Assembly (NCBI GenBank): GCA_023381415.1
Contig: JAMCUN010000008.1
Coordinates: 1 to 35,232 of the forward strand
Direction: 5' to 3'
Source: Thermoplasmatota archaeon
Lineage (GTDB): Archaea > Thermoplasmatota > Thermoplasmata > Thermoplasmatales > GCA-001856825
DNA length: 35,232 bases
The notes below the pieces were generated by a model. That model was given only the letters and a program-made list of their open reading frames with translations. It was not told the DNA's origin and ran no database searches. The position numbers and the translations under genes are program-made. Positions 17,319 to 24,911 of the stretch are shown here, in pieces; positions within the stretch are counted from its first letter, which is position 1; each line of letters begins with the position of its first letter.

Positions 17319-17606
17319 GTGACAATCTCTGGATTGGAAGGGCAAAAGGGGATCCTGAGGGTCCTGATTTATTTGTTGAATGTGAAAGAGGCGAATAGAC
17401 AGAGAATTACGGATGAATTGACTAACGATGCTAGAATAACTAATGCAAGCATACGTAAACTTGAAGAACTTCATCTTATTGAAAAGTCAATAAAGGAGGC
17501 GGGGAGGGCTGGTCAACAACTTGTTAAAGTCTTCTCCCTTACCGACAAAGGCAAGAAAGTTGCGAAGAATCTCAAGGAGATTGAGGAAATTTTAGGAGGA
17601 GAATAA
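17319..17606 (+). CDS. Winged helix-turn-helix transcriptional regulator
   Basis: A small DNA-binding protein of 95 residues from GTG 17319. It has the winged-helix pattern: LRVLIYLL (helix 1), RQRITDEL (helix 2), TNASIRKLEELHLIEKS (recognition helix), then a wing containing a Gly-rich turn and FSLTDKGKKVAKNL, as in MarR/ArsR-like archaeal repressors. An upstream extension to 17220 is in frame but low-complexity and contains the promoter, so I rejected it. Its stop overlaps the ATG of the next gene (TAATG), and AGGAGGA precedes that ATG, so the two are translationally coupled. It probably regulates the restriction-like gene behind it. Confidence 0.75.
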   Translation: MTISGLEGQKGILRVLIYLLNVKEANRQRITDELTNDARITNASIRKLEELHLIEKSIKEAGRAGQQLVKVFSLTDKGKKVAKNLKEIEEILGGE

Positions 17607-18550
17607 TGACAGAAATTTCTGTGACCAAGATTATTGAACTTGTAAACGCTCTGAAGGATAAAATTTCGAAATATGAAACTGACTTTTCAAGAAACGAAGC
17701 ACTTGTGAGATATTCAATAATTAATCCTTTTCTAATTGCGTTAGGGTGGGACATTTCTAATCCTGCACAAGTGATTCCTGAGTATTCGACAAACGCCGGT
17801 AGAGCAGACTATGCATTACTTAAAGAAAATAGAAAACGACCGATAGCCTTCTTAGGCGCAAAAAAATTAGGAACAAAAGAAGACTTGGGGCAACATCTTA
17901 ATTACTGCCTCCAAGAAGGAGTTAAATATTTTATTGCAACCGATGGACAAAAATGGGAGCTTTATGACACGCACAAGGATGTCCCTCTCTTTGAAAAAAA
18001 ATCAGTAGAATGGGATATTTTGAACGATGATACATCTCAAATAGCAATAAAGTCCCTTGTCATTGCAAATATAGGTTCTTTCGGAGAAGAACCTTTTCAG
18101 CCAATTCATAAAGTGGAGACTGATGCAACGAATGAAAATAAGCAAGAACAATCGTCCATCGTAAGAAATAGGGGAACGTTAAATGAAAGGCGTGTAGGTA
18201 ATAGGAGGAGCCCCTTGAGACCACTTAGCCTCACTATAGAAGAAAAAACATTTCAGGTAAACAAGTCGAATCAGATTCTTATAAAAACAGCAGAATGGTT
18301 GATATCAGAAGGAAAACTGGATGTATCAGCGGTTCCTATAGAGTCAGGGCCGGATCGTTGGCTAATAAGTACGAAGAAAATACACAGAAATGGAAGCCCA
18401 TTCAAAAATCCTTCGAGACTTTCCAATGGACTCTTTATTGAAACGAACTACGGGTCTAGGAGAATTGAGGAACTGGCAAGAAGATTAATGAAACATTTTG
18501 GTTATTCAGAGAATTCAATTTCGGTGAACTGGATGGAGATGAAAGAATGA
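17606..18550 (+). CDS. Type I/IV restriction-like protein (HSDR_N nuclease fold) with altered catalytic motif
   Basis: The N-terminal 160 residues resemble the HSDR_N/COG2810-type PD-(D/E)xK domain of restriction enzymes: a helix with NEALVRYSIINPFLIALGWD, the metal-binding Asp in GRADYAL near residue 70, and GQHLNYC after the catalytic strand. The usual ExK strand reads IAFLGAKKLG, so Gly replaces the catalytic Glu, and cleavage activity is doubtful. A polar linker (about 180-215) leads to a C-terminal domain with LIKTAEWLISEGKLD and LSNGLFIETN that resembles uncharacterised C-termini of restriction-associated proteins. AT-rich codon use marks it as probably acquired. It may bind DNA without cutting. 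Confidence 0.7.
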   Translation: MTEISVTKIIELVNALKDKISKYETDFSRNEALVRYSIINPFLIALGWDISNPAQVIPEYSTNAGRADYALLKENRKRPIAFLGAKKLGTKEDLGQHLNYCLQEGVKYFIATDGQKWELYDTHKDVPLFEKKSVEWDILNDDTSQIAIKSLVIANIGSFGEEPFQPIHKVETDATNENKQEQSSIVRNRGTLNERRVGNRRSPLRPLSLTIEEKTFQVNKSNQILIKTAEWLISEGKLDVSAVPIESGPDRWLISTKKIHRNGSPFKNPSRLSNGLFIETNYGSRRIEELARRLMKHFGYSENSISVNWMEMKE

Positions 18551-18581
18551 TTTATAAGAAAAATAAAGAAGCAGTTGAAGG

Positions 18582-18905
18582 ATGGTTGCTAAAATAAAGT
18601 CTAACGAGGATCTCGAATCAAGAAGGCGAAATGTTGGAAACGCACTTGCTGAATTCAAAGGCAATATCGTGCAACTTACATACAGGAATGGAGAGGGGAG
18701 AAAGATGGTTACAGATGATTTTATGATCGTGAATTTGAGTCAAGATGGGATATTGATTGACCGTACGGTCTGGAACGAATCAAAATGGAAAGTTGAATCA
18801 GCAGGGCATCCGTTCCTGATTAAACCTGAGTCGGTACATGTTATAGTTTCAAACAATGAAGTCATCTTTCCTCTTAAGTCTCAAAGAAAAAAGAGAGGTG
18901 AATGA
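18582..18905 (+). CDS. Small protein of unknown function
   Basis: A 107-residue soluble, basic protein. It has no recognised motif; the predicted pattern is an N-terminal helix (EDLESRRRNVGNALAEF) followed by beta segments (NIVQLTYR, MIVNLSQDGILID, VHVIVSNNEVIF). A TATA-like GATTTATAAG lies about 30 bases upstream of the ATG at 18582, so it can be transcribed separately from the restriction-like gene 30 bases before. It overlaps the next small gene by eight bases. Confidence 0.55.
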   Translation: MVAKIKSNEDLESRRRNVGNALAEFKGNIVQLTYRNGEGRKMVTDDFMIVNLSQDGILIDRTVWNESKWKVESAGHPFLIKPESVHVIVSNNEVIFPLKSQRKKRGE

Positions 18906-19041
18906 ACTGGCAGGCATAGTCCAGGGATATACCGATGATGTAGATCTGTTGCGCTTAATCGATGAAATTGAGTTGAAGTATGAAAAGGGTGAAATAACGA
19001 AGGAAGAATATGATAAGATGAGGGAGGATTTTGGGAAATGA
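18898..19041 (+). CDS. SHOCT-type small protein
   Basis: A 47-residue product from GTG 18898. Its C-terminus (ELKYEKGEITKEEYDKM) matches the SHOCT short helical motif, which commonly sits at the C-terminus of membrane or oligomerising proteins. A longer frame from ATG 18856 exists, but that part overlaps the previous gene in another frame. The stop overlaps the ATG of the next gene by four bases (ATGA). The codon use looks more like the chromosome than like the AT-rich neighbours. Confidence 0.55.
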   Translation: MNELAGIVQGYTDDVDLLRLIDEIELKYEKGEITKEEYDKMREDFGK

Positions 19042-19421
19042 CCTCCAATCGTGACCCTAGGAGGATATTCTGGACAGGTCTTGCAATAATGTTGGTCCTG
19101 ATCGGAGTTGCTGCAGTGTTGGGCGTGATATTTAATACTCACAACTACACAGTGAATGGACTAAACTGGCTGGGAATTGCAAGCGGAATTGCTGGAACGC
19201 TGATAGGCCTCTTCGTCCTCTTCATATTCATATGGTTCATCGTTTGGATATTCAGGTTCGTTGGATGGTCCTCCAGGAGCTGGAAGTATTATTCAGGCTG
19301 GTGGGGTCATGATGAAGCAATGGAGATACTGAGGGAGAGATATGCAAAGGGTGAAATATCGAAAGAGGAATATGACAAGATGATGAATGATCTCCAGAGG
19401 AATAAGGGGATGAATCTGTGA
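19038..19421 (+). CDS. Two-TM membrane protein with C-terminal SHOCT motif
   Basis: A 127-residue protein with two hydrophobic segments (about residues 11-32 and 46-72), an aromatic stretch rich in Trp and Tyr (FRFVGWSSRSWKYYSGWW), and a C-terminal SHOCT helix (EILRERYAKGEISKEEYDKMM). The motif is nearly repeated from the preceding small gene, and the two are translationally coupled. Function unknown; such proteins often sit in stress or envelope operons. Codon use (many AGG, few AGA) resembles the core genome. Confidence 0.65.
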   Translation: MTSNRDPRRIFWTGLAIMLVLIGVAAVLGVIFNTHNYTVNGLNWLGIASGIAGTLIGLFVLFIFIWFIVWIFRFVGWSSRSWKYYSGWWGHDEAMEILRERYAKGEISKEEYDKMMNDLQRNKGMNL

Positions 19422-19440
19422 TGAAGTCGGAAGGAAGATT

Positions 19441-19506
19441 ATGATTGAATTTCTGAAGGAGATTGAAAGGGTGCCGGAGGATGATGGGGGATATTTACTA
19501 TGCTAG
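19441..19506 (+). other. Tiny open frame, possible gene remnant
   Basis: ATG at 19441 opens a 21-codon frame (MIEFLKEIERVPEDDGGYLL...) that ends inside the start of the NurA-like gene. Its composition is like the SHOCT genes, so it may be the start of a chromosomal gene cut off by insertion of the AT-rich segment. A real peptide is possible. Confidence 0.25.
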
Positions 19507-21347
19507 GAAGACCAACGGTTTCAGATATTTTTGATCTGTACGATCAAGCATTAGACCAAACGAGAGACAGACTGGAAAACAGAGTGATCGAGGGCACTAG
19601 AGCTTTAGATACCTTTTATAGGAACTTCTTGAAAGATCATGTTATTCAATATGCTCCATTATTTCGAAACGAATCATTTCGTCGTGAAATGCATAGAATT
19701 CTGCAACAAAGACATAGAAGTACCAATTTGAGATTCTGGGCAATTGATGGGGCGTGCGAGAAATTAGAAACTTCAGACCTTGCCATATTTTATGGTGGAG
19801 CATATGTCGTAAAGGGAGAACTTGGTCTACAGTCAAATCCTCCTCTTTTGTCGTATAACGAATCCGAACCGGAAGATGATAGTAGCTTGGTTGCATACTT
19901 ACCCCTCTCACCCGAAGATTTAACCGCTATTGATCCTGAAAACAGATTTATAGTAGACGATGCTGAACGAATATCAATCGCTGGATTAGATACTTCATTA
20001 ATGTTGCTCGCCGAGATTTTTATGTGTTATCGGGGGGCCTCAGGCACTGATAGACCTCATCTTATATTGTGGGATCACTCACTAGCGTCAGTTTTGGCAA
20101 ACGCTACTCCAAATGTCAGAGAATTGAGATTTTCTGGTGTACAGATAGCAGGAGAAACTATATGGTATCCTGATCTCTTAGTTGGATACTCCAAACCGTG
20201 GGATAGAAATCTCGACGTACCATCAAAAAAATCTCACAGACTGTGGGAACGCGCCATAGCCAAGATATATGAATCAGAAGAGAAAAAACTTGATCTTGAA
20301 GAATTTTCAAGAAGCGTAAATTTACCAATTGGTATCGTCGAGAGACAAGTAAGACTGATATGGGAATCCAATAAGTTAGGAGAAAAGATAGAGGGTACTA
20401 ATCCTTCTGATGCTTTAGTAAAAAAGACTGGAAAGATCCTCACTCTAAATCAAGAATATATTAACTCGACTTACAAAATTGAGCGAATGTTTCTCTATTT
20501 TTGCAACAAACTCTACAGGGATAAAGACCCGTCAATCTTGATTTATAATTTTAGAGACGAACAAGGTGCAATGAGATCCAGATTTCTGTCTAAAGATGAG
20601 CTCTCCTTCCTATTAGCAATAGGACTTCGTTTGACATTTGAAGCAGCTTGGAGAAATGGTGTTATATTCATAGGAATTTCGAAGGATTCCGCCTCTACCT
20701 ACTTCACCAACCACTACTTAGGGGTAATGAGGTTCATTGGTAGGTTCAATTTCAATTCACTTCCTATTCCTGCAACTGATAGGCTAACTTTTGAACGAAT
20801 CCCTGAAATTGACGGTTCCATAGAAGGTCCGTGGAGCTCTACTGAATTTGATGCATTATTCATGACTCTCAGAATGAGAAGAGAATTTCAAGCGACCAAT
20901 CCAACAATGCAAGGAGTAAGGGGAGATGTTCTAGTTCAACCTAATCTAATTATGAAGTCACTGGTGCAATTCCACTATGCAAGAAACCCACCTACGGAAC
21001 CATCGATGAGTCACGTAATATTCGTAGACCGTTTGATACACCCTTCTTATCAGCCTTCTCAAAGAATGAATATAATTACTGGGGATCCTGATTTGGGAAC
21101 CCTTGAACCGTTCATTCAAATCAACAAGGATGCACCGAATAGGGAACAAGAACTTTCAATGTACCTCTTATCTGTGTTGACAAGGAACGTTTTCCCTGAG
21201 GTAATTGGATATCCAGATCCACTCCACCATGCGGACCGTGGAGCGAAGGCGGTACTTAGAATGGTCGAGCCAATGTTACGTTCTTCAGAGTGGTTAAATA
21301 GAGCAGATCCTATTCATCGTACGCTAAGACAAAACCGAGATGGTTAA
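19500..21347 (+). CDS. NurA-like 5'-3' nuclease, enlarged
   Basis: Predicted partner nuclease of the HerA-like ATPase behind it. The 615-residue protein has NurA hallmarks split over its length: the strand with metal-binding Asp in FWAIDGACEK (Asp83) followed by a beta strand YGGAYVVKGE, the central VIFIGISKDSAS, and the C-terminal GYPDPLHHADRGAKAV near residues 580-595 containing the conserved His/Asp. Typical NurA is about 350-450 residues; the extra length lies between about 190 and 360 and includes a helix-turn-helix-like segment (LDLEEFSRSVNLPIGIVERQVRLIW). The stop overlaps the HerA-like start by eight bases. Assignment rests on motif pattern and on the HerA neighbour. Confidence 0.75.
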   Translation: MLGRPTVSDIFDLYDQALDQTRDRLENRVIEGTRALDTFYRNFLKDHVIQYAPLFRNESFRREMHRILQQRHRSTNLRFWAIDGACEKLETSDLAIFYGGAYVVKGELGLQSNPPLLSYNESEPEDDSSLVAYLPLSPEDLTAIDPENRFIVDDAERISIAGLDTSLMLLAEIFMCYRGASGTDRPHLILWDHSLASVLANATPNVRELRFSGVQIAGETIWYPDLLVGYSKPWDRNLDVPSKKSHRLWERAIAKIYESEEKKLDLEEFSRSVNLPIGIVERQVRLIWESNKLGEKIEGTNPSDALVKKTGKILTLNQEYINSTYKIERMFLYFCNKLYRDKDPSILIYNFRDEQGAMRSRFLSKDELSFLLAIGLRLTFEAAWRNGVIFIGISKDSASTYFTNHYLGVMRFIGRFNFNSLPIPATDRLTFERIPEIDGSIEGPWSSTEFDALFMTLRMRREFQATNPTMQGVRGDVLVQPNLIMKSLVQFHYARNPPTEPSMSHVIFVDRLIHPSYQPSQRMNIITGDPDLGTLEPFIQINKDAPNREQELSMYLLSVLTRNVFPEVIGYPDPLHHADRGAKAVLRMVEPMLRSSEWLNRADPIHRTLRQNRDG

Positions 21348-23196
21348 TATGATAACTAATCCGTTTGATGACGAACGACTTAGAGGGGCTAGATCAGCTC
21401 TCGTAAGAGTGACTCCAGACACACAAGGAAGATTTTCATTTGAGTTGTGGTGTCAATACACTCGGCTTGGACTTGATAGTCTTCAGATAGGAGATCTGGT
21501 TGCTATAGAGAATTATACCCCACCTACTAATGGAAATAATGTGTATTCCGTACTCACTCTTTCCCAAATTTATCCAGTCCATTTTGCAATTCAAGGCAAA
21601 GATGCATATCCTGGTCACGTTTTTGAGTCGATGAGGTCTATAAGGGAAGATTGGGAAAGTCAATCTGAGCGTCCTCTGCATCTTACCACTACAATTATGG
21701 CACAAGCTGTCTCTACAGGGTTCCAGTTTAGATATAACCCTCGGTCTACTGAGCTCCCTCCATTTGAGGAGGAGAGAAATATCCCAATGACTGGTGCAGA
21801 GATCAGACCCTTGAGTAGAGCAATGGTAGATGCTATAATAAATCAAGGGATACGTGATGAGCCAGATTCACCTTTCAACCATAAGAAGTTTGACAACCTC
21901 AATGTGAAACTGAATATTGAAAGTCTTCTTACAACTCACTTTGGAATATTCGGTTTCACAGGAGTGGGAAAGTCAAATTTGGTTTCGTCCTTGGTATCAG
22001 CCCTGTCATCAGGCAATTTAGGAGTTTCTGCAAACATTGTATTAATGGACCCTAATGATGAATACCTTGCTTTGCTTATTGATAAATTCGAATCCGCACC
22101 TGATCAGGTTTCTTACATACACGTTGGGCCTGAGTCTCTTGCAACAAGAATAATTCAATACTTAGGAGATAACGGCAATAATGTGCCGAATGAGGTAATT
22201 GAGCTAATGAGACAGCAACTACGCTTACCTCCCGCTCTCCAAAATGTTCCGAATCTAACAGAATATCTGCGTCGTGCCTTGTCAAACGCAATACGCAGGA
22301 CGAGGATAGTACTACCTTTTGAGGACATTAGGACATTAATTCATGAAGAACTTCAAAATCAAACAGATGAACGAACCGGTCCAGCTGCACGCGAGGCACT
22401 CAGAAATGTTGAAAGAAATTGGTCGGATGGCTTTGAGGGAACCCCAATCACTTCAGAAAATGTCAAAAGGGCAATTGATGCTGCTAATGCATTTCCGTCT
22501 CCTTTTGCTCAACCGTTTCAACATATTAATGATGCTACTAAGGGAACGGCCAAAGGAGTAATAGATAGAACTCTGCGCGAACTGGATAGGATACAAAGAG
22601 GGCTCATAAACATTCCACCAAGCGCTATTATTCCGATTGGAGATCTAATTCAGAGCTTGAACTCTCGAGAAAGACATCAAACTATAATAATCACTGGCAG
22701 AAAAGATTCAGAACTGAAACATTTTGCATCGGTTCTTGGTAACCAACTTTACGACTCTAGAAGACAGATGACTAGCAGGGAGCCATTCATATCATTCGTT
22801 TTTGATGAAGCCGATTTGTTCTTACCCCAAGACAGACAAGACGCAGATACAGTTGCAATAAGGGAACTCTGTATTACTTTAGCGAGAAGAGGTAGGAAGT
22901 TTGGTCTCGGAATTGGCATATCAACTCAACGAGCTTCTCTTTTGGACACGGCAGTAATGGCAAATCTTCACACTTATTTTGTGAGCAAGTTGCCCAGACT
23001 TAGCGATAGACAGAGAGTATCCGAGGCATTTGGTATTAGTGAAGAACAATTGGCTCCAACATTCACATTTCGCCCTGGGAACTGGCTTATCATAAGCCAT
23101 GATGCTACTGGATTGAAGGGGGTCCCTATTCCAACTATTGCCGAAGATGCAAACCAAAGAATTCTTAGGAATGCTGGAATTTCTGAGCAACACTAA
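21340..23196 (+). CDS. HerA-like hexameric DNA translocase ATPase
   Basis: FtsK/HerA superfamily motor expected to form a ring with the NurA-like protein and drive DNA through it. The 618-residue protein has an N-terminal HAS-barrel-like beta region (about 1-110), Walker A GFTGVGKSN at about residues 205-213, a large helical insertion (about 270-420), Walker B FVFDEADLF at about 487-495, and the C-terminal HerA signature region ARRGRKFGLGIGISTQRAS. Two possible ATGs exist (21340 and 21349); the first overlaps the nurA-like stop. Core archaeal HerA is usually about 500 residues, and this one has AT-rich codon use, so it is likely an accessory copy rather than the housekeeping HerA of the mre11-rad50 cluster. 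Confidence 0.88.
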   Translation: MVNMITNPFDDERLRGARSALVRVTPDTQGRFSFELWCQYTRLGLDSLQIGDLVAIENYTPPTNGNNVYSVLTLSQIYPVHFAIQGKDAYPGHVFESMRSIREDWESQSERPLHLTTTIMAQAVSTGFQFRYNPRSTELPPFEEERNIPMTGAEIRPLSRAMVDAIINQGIRDEPDSPFNHKKFDNLNVKLNIESLLTTHFGIFGFTGVGKSNLVSSLVSALSSGNLGVSANIVLMDPNDEYLALLIDKFESAPDQVSYIHVGPESLATRIIQYLGDNGNNVPNEVIELMRQQLRLPPALQNVPNLTEYLRRALSNAIRRTRIVLPFEDIRTLIHEELQNQTDERTGPAAREALRNVERNWSDGFEGTPITSENVKRAIDAANAFPSPFAQPFQHINDATKGTAKGVIDRTLRELDRIQRGLINIPPSAIIPIGDLIQSLNSRERHQTIIITGRKDSELKHFASVLGNQLYDSRRQMTSREPFISFVFDEADLFLPQDRQDADTVAIRELCITLARRGRKFGLGIGISTQRASLLDTAVMANLHTYFVSKLPRLSDRQRVSEAFGISEEQLAPTFTFRPGNWLIISHDATGLKGVPIPTIAEDANQRILRNAGISEQH

Positions 23197-23240
23197 GGAA
23201 TTAATGGAAATGTTTAAGATGAAATAGGTCCTGTGGTCCT

Positions 23241-24365
23241 GTGGGAATTATTCCTATATTCGTTGCAGATAGGCCATTCTCCTTGAAAATATTGGAAGGG
23301 TTAGCTGGTTACAACAACCAGTTCGGGATATTATCACATGCATTTACGTCTAATCCGTTCAAGATAAAATTCAAGAAATTCGACCTGACAGATACCAAGA
23401 TAGGCGACTCGGGAATATTCCAAGGAAGAGATGTCGACTATAATTTTCTCTTCGGTGAGTACCTTAAGATGGGAGTTAGTCACGGGATAATAAAGGATTA
23501 TTATAGAGACCCTTATAAAACTTTAAGCAGTGCTAGAGAAGCTATAAGAGAATATCGTTCTGGTAGATATGATAGAGATTTCACGCTCGTTGGTGTCGCT
23601 CAAGGAAGATCATCAAAGGAATACGTCGAGAGTTATACAAAACAGAAGCGAATGGGCTATGAAATGGTAGCGATAGGAGGGCTTCTAGATAAAGTTGAAA
23701 ATCACGTTAGACTTGTTAAAGTGCGACGGGAAGAAATGCTTGTCGAAACTCTCACAAAAATCAAAAAGAAGTATCCTGAAGACAAATTATTCCCGCTTGG
23801 AACTTTTAACAGATCCAGAATCGGGTTATTCAAGCAACTAGGGGTATGGGGTTCAGACTATAAAGGTTGGATATTCCGCTACAACCTAGAAGAAAGTCAT
23901 AAAAAGCATAACAGGATGGAACAAACCCGTAGCTACATAGAAAGGGAAATATTTCCATTATTGAGCAAGGAGAGGTTACTCCTACTTTCATGCTCAGAAA
24001 CAAAAAAAATTGGAGAAGGAAAAGCGATAGACATATACGATGGCCCAGCCTTTAAAATGGTCAGAAAATATCTAAACCAGAGAGATGGTATAGACGTTAG
24101 AATTATCTCTGCCAAATATGGAATTATTAGCAAAGACAAGCCAATTGAATATTACAATGAGAAACTCACCCCCGAAAAGGCACTAAAGTACAGGTTGATA
24201 TATTCAAACGAAATCAATGCCCTGTGTTCAAACTACCAAGACATAATGTTATTTGGAGGACACACATACCAGTCTGTTTTTAAGGATGAAAACATCAAAA
24301 GAACATCGGGTAGAATAGGAGAGCAGTTATTACAATTAAAGGAGTGGCTCTACTCAGGAAATTAG
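23241..24365 (+). CDS. TGT/DpdA-like transglycosylase fused to DUF6884 (YaaA-like) domain
   Basis: Predicted base-exchange enzyme of the tRNA-guanine transglycosylase superfamily. Residues 1-215 follow the TGT barrel pattern: DSGIFQ at 56-61 (TGT has DSGGFQ), GVAQGR at 118-123, AIGGLLD at 144-150, and GSDYKGWIFRY near 204-214 where Asp206 could be the nucleophile. This shape is closer to DpdA, which inserts 7-deazaguanine into DNA, than to archaeosine TGT, and no PUA domain is present. Residues 245-374 resemble DUF6884: LLLLSCSETKK, YDGPAFKMVRKYL, ISAKYGIIS and LFGGHTY. The start is GTG 23241, about 27 bases after a TATA-like TTTAAGAT. It lies 45 bases behind the HerA-like gene. DNA specificity is an inference. 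Confidence 0.7.
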   Translation: MGIIPIFVADRPFSLKILEGLAGYNNQFGILSHAFTSNPFKIKFKKFDLTDTKIGDSGIFQGRDVDYNFLFGEYLKMGVSHGIIKDYYRDPYKTLSSAREAIREYRSGRYDRDFTLVGVAQGRSSKEYVESYTKQKRMGYEMVAIGGLLDKVENHVRLVKVRREEMLVETLTKIKKKYPEDKLFPLGTFNRSRIGLFKQLGVWGSDYKGWIFRYNLEESHKKHNRMEQTRSYIEREIFPLLSKERLLLLSCSETKKIGEGKAIDIYDGPAFKMVRKYLNQRDGIDVRIISAKYGIISKDKPIEYYNEKLTPEKALKYRLIYSNEINALCSNYQDIMLFGGHTYQSVFKDENIKRTSGRIGEQLLQLKEWLYSGN

Positions 24366-24865
24366 ATTTTAAGCTCTTTACTTTTTTTCTTACCACTTAT
24401 CATCTCCTCTAGAGCTGTCATCCTGTCCTCTAATTTTTGAATCCTTTCTTCAGTGGTCGACAGCACGAGGACTCCAGAGGGGTTTGCCATTAATTTTCTT
24501 ATTGATTCGTAAAAGGTTCTGTCACTGAATAATTTTCTGGAATCGTTCCTAGAATTTCCCCGACTGACCAGGGTAGGTTTGAGAAGACTAGATGCTACCA
24601 GCTCTGCAGCTTCTAGTCTGGCTCTGGTTGAAAATCCCGGCTCTTCCCACCATTTTAGTTTGGTAAGATATTGTGTTTCTAATCTGACTGCAGCTTGTCC
24701 GGTAGTTACGCTGCTATTATGCTTTACGAGGTGCTGCTCCGCCCTTTGCCTGAGGTTCTTGGCCACTCCTACGTATGCAACGTATTCTGTTACTCCTCTG
24801 CCCCCATATAGGGCATAAACTGCAGGTACACTTGGCAGCTCTTTTGTAGAATTTATCACTCTCAT
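24362..24865 (-). CDS. GIY-YIG family nuclease domain protein
   Basis: A 167-residue protein whose N-terminal 100 residues fit the GIY-YIG fold: VYALYGG (about 15-21) as the GIY strand, AYVGVAKNLRQRAEQHL (about 30-46) containing the YIG-like YVG, the conserved Arg and His, and a later helix with Glu (ARLEAAELVASSLLKP). A C-terminal coiled coil (EERIQKLEDRMTALEEMI) suggests oligomerisation. It converges on the DpdA-like gene with a four-base overlap. The ATG at 24863-24865 lies about 25 bases after a TATA-like box on the minus strand (about 24887-24895). Possible roles are restriction or mobile-element homing; none can be fixed. Confidence 0.75.
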   Translation of the reverse strand: MRVINSTKELPSVPAVYALYGGRGVTEYVAYVGVAKNLRQRAEQHLVKHNSSVTTGQAAVRLETQYLTKLKWWEEPGFSTRARLEAAELVASSLLKPTLVSRGNSRNDSRKLFSDRTFYESIRKLMANPSGVLVLSTTEERIQKLEDRMTALEEMISGKKKSKELKI

Positions 24866-24911
24866 TTAATGAACGATGAACTCCGCGTTAATAAAGTGGC
24901 GGGATATGAAG

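Noticed and set aside
17039-17398. Plus-strand open frame of 119 codons across the divergent promoter region
   Set aside because: It crosses two convincing TATA boxes and the disrupted RHH gene on the other strand, has low-complexity hydrophobic sequence, and overlaps the winged-helix gene in another frame.
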